A stretch of 64,000 nt of DNA from Phycisphaerales bacterium (GTDB lineage: Bacteria > Planctomycetota > Phycisphaerae > Phycisphaerales > UBA1924), in contig JAJDCZ010000022.1 in assembly GCA_029260555.1 (NCBI GenBank), positions 1-64,000 on the forward strand, in the 5' to 3' direction. This document shows positions 63,676 to 64,000 of this stretch, piece after piece. The notes below the pieces were generated by a model that searched no databases, had not been told where the DNA came from, and worked only from the letters and a program-made list of their open reading frames with translations. A program made the translations under genes and the position numbers. Positions within the stretch are counted from its first letter, which is position 1. Each line of letters opens with the position of its first letter.

Positions 63676-64000
63676 CTGATTCGACAGACCTTGAACAACT
63701 CAATGCGCCCCCGCCCACACCATCTGGGCTTCTTGTTATTGACAAGCCTGTGAGAATCACATCGATGGGTGTGTGTTCAGCGATTCGCCGTCGCCTGCGT
63801 GCAGGTGGAGCTCCCAAGCGCATCAAGGTCGGGCACTGTGGCACGCTCGACCCTCGAGCCACAGGCGTGCTCGTGGTCATGGTGGGCAAAGCCACAAAGC
63901 ACTGCCAGTCGCTCATGGGCACACTCAAGTGCTATCGCACAGAGATTGACCTTCTGCACATCAGCACAACCGATGATCTTGAAGGCGATTTAGTCGAGGT
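63672..64000 (+). CDS. truB: tRNA pseudouridine-55 synthase TruB (partial, 3' end outside window)
   Basis: The first 109 residues. Family motifs: GLLVIDKPVRITSM, KVGHCGTLDPRATGVLVV with the catalytic aspartate, and KCYRTEIDL. Makes pseudouridine 55 in the T-loop of tRNAs. Translationally coupled to the glycosyltransferase gene. Confidence 0.94.
   Translation, partial: MTDSTDLEQLNAPPPTPSGLLVIDKPVRITSMGVCSAIRRRLRAGGAPKRIKVGHCGTLDPRATGVLVVMVGKATKHCQSLMGTLKCYRTEIDLLHISTTDDLEGDLVE

Noticed and set aside
1-64000. Prophage, insertion sequence or defence island
   Set aside because: No transposase, integrase, phage structural gene, restriction system or long terminal inverted repeats found. The HNH protein at 53491 is a stand-alone housekeeping-type gene.

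Overview
The window is a gene-dense bacterial chromosome segment of moderately high G+C. It most resembles Planctomycetota, probably a Phycisphaerae-like lineage. This is an inference from gene content: three PEP-CTERM-type sorted proteins, three ECF sigma factors with unrelated membrane partners, a long adenosylcobalamin-dependent ribonucleotide reductase next to dCTP deaminase, a FlgI-like lipoprotein outside any flagellar locus, and many long secreted or TPR proteins with no recognisable family. There is no rRNA operon, prophage, insertion sequence or CRISPR array. Most of the region is ordinary core genome with a few unusual genes.

Layout. 1-5.7 kb: the end of a UbiE-type methyltransferase containing an in-frame minisatellite, a degenerate B12-binding-domain protein, an ECF sigma/anti-sigma-like pair, a large secreted unknown and a PEP-CTERM protein. 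6-10.5 kb: typA, a TPR protein, an AT-richer Phd/RelE-type toxin-antitoxin operon with a clear promoter and two dyads, and rplU. 10.8-16.9 kb (minus strand): smc and a FlgI-like lipoprotein. 17.5-21.8 kb: dcd and nrdJ (dNTP supply), ending in a structured RNA and terminator. 22.2-27.2 kb: two PEP-CTERM proteins, an unknown, malate dehydrogenase and a CpeT-like/FKBP fusion. 27.4-30.5 kb: a GT2 and LAB_N pair (polyprenyl/lipid A-type sugar chemistry) and two unknown proteins. 30.7-35.4 kb (minus): glycine-zipper lipoprotein, LON-domain protein, YhaM-like HD protein, queF, TPR lipoprotein, endonuclease IV. 35.5-40.3 kb: two more ECF systems, an SDR enzyme, a Cys-rich small membrane protein and glutamate dehydrogenase. 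40.5-50.2 kb (plus): receiver-like protein, rpsA, large secreted unknown, then gyrA, a STAS protein, a TrkA-C membrane protein and an ABC ATPase. 50.2-57.1 kb (mostly minus): SpoIIE-type phosphatase, DUF192 lipoprotein, gluQRS, PhhB-type dehydratase (plus), HNH protein, purH and a BamB-like lipoprotein. 57.3-64 kb: ribE, ruvC, PDZ protein, unknown membrane protein, tRNA-Ser(GGA), PAP2 phosphatase, ArnT-like glycosyltransferase and the start of truB.

How genes connect. dcd and nrdJ form a deoxynucleotide module. The GT2/LAB_N pair and the ArnT-like enzyme probably serve lipid-linked sugar transfer. The STAS protein and the SpoIIE phosphatase, 1.6 kb apart on opposite strands, are the two ends of a partner-switching circuit whose kinase is not here. 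Each ECF sigma gene touches a small or mid-size membrane protein gene that may regulate it.

Recurring non-coding themes are G-run minisatellites, mostly at gene 3' ends but twice inside genes as Gly/Asn or Pro/Asn/Thr/Ser-rich peptides; two copies of an interspersed palindromic repeat; and many strong intrinsic terminators. I see no convincing new multi-gene system. The most interesting items are the FlgI-like lipoprotein with a helical-repeat insert, the CpeT-FKBP fusion, the coding minisatellites, the structured RNA after nrdJ, the variant PEP-CTERM tails and the well-defined operators of the toxin-antitoxin and gdhA genes.
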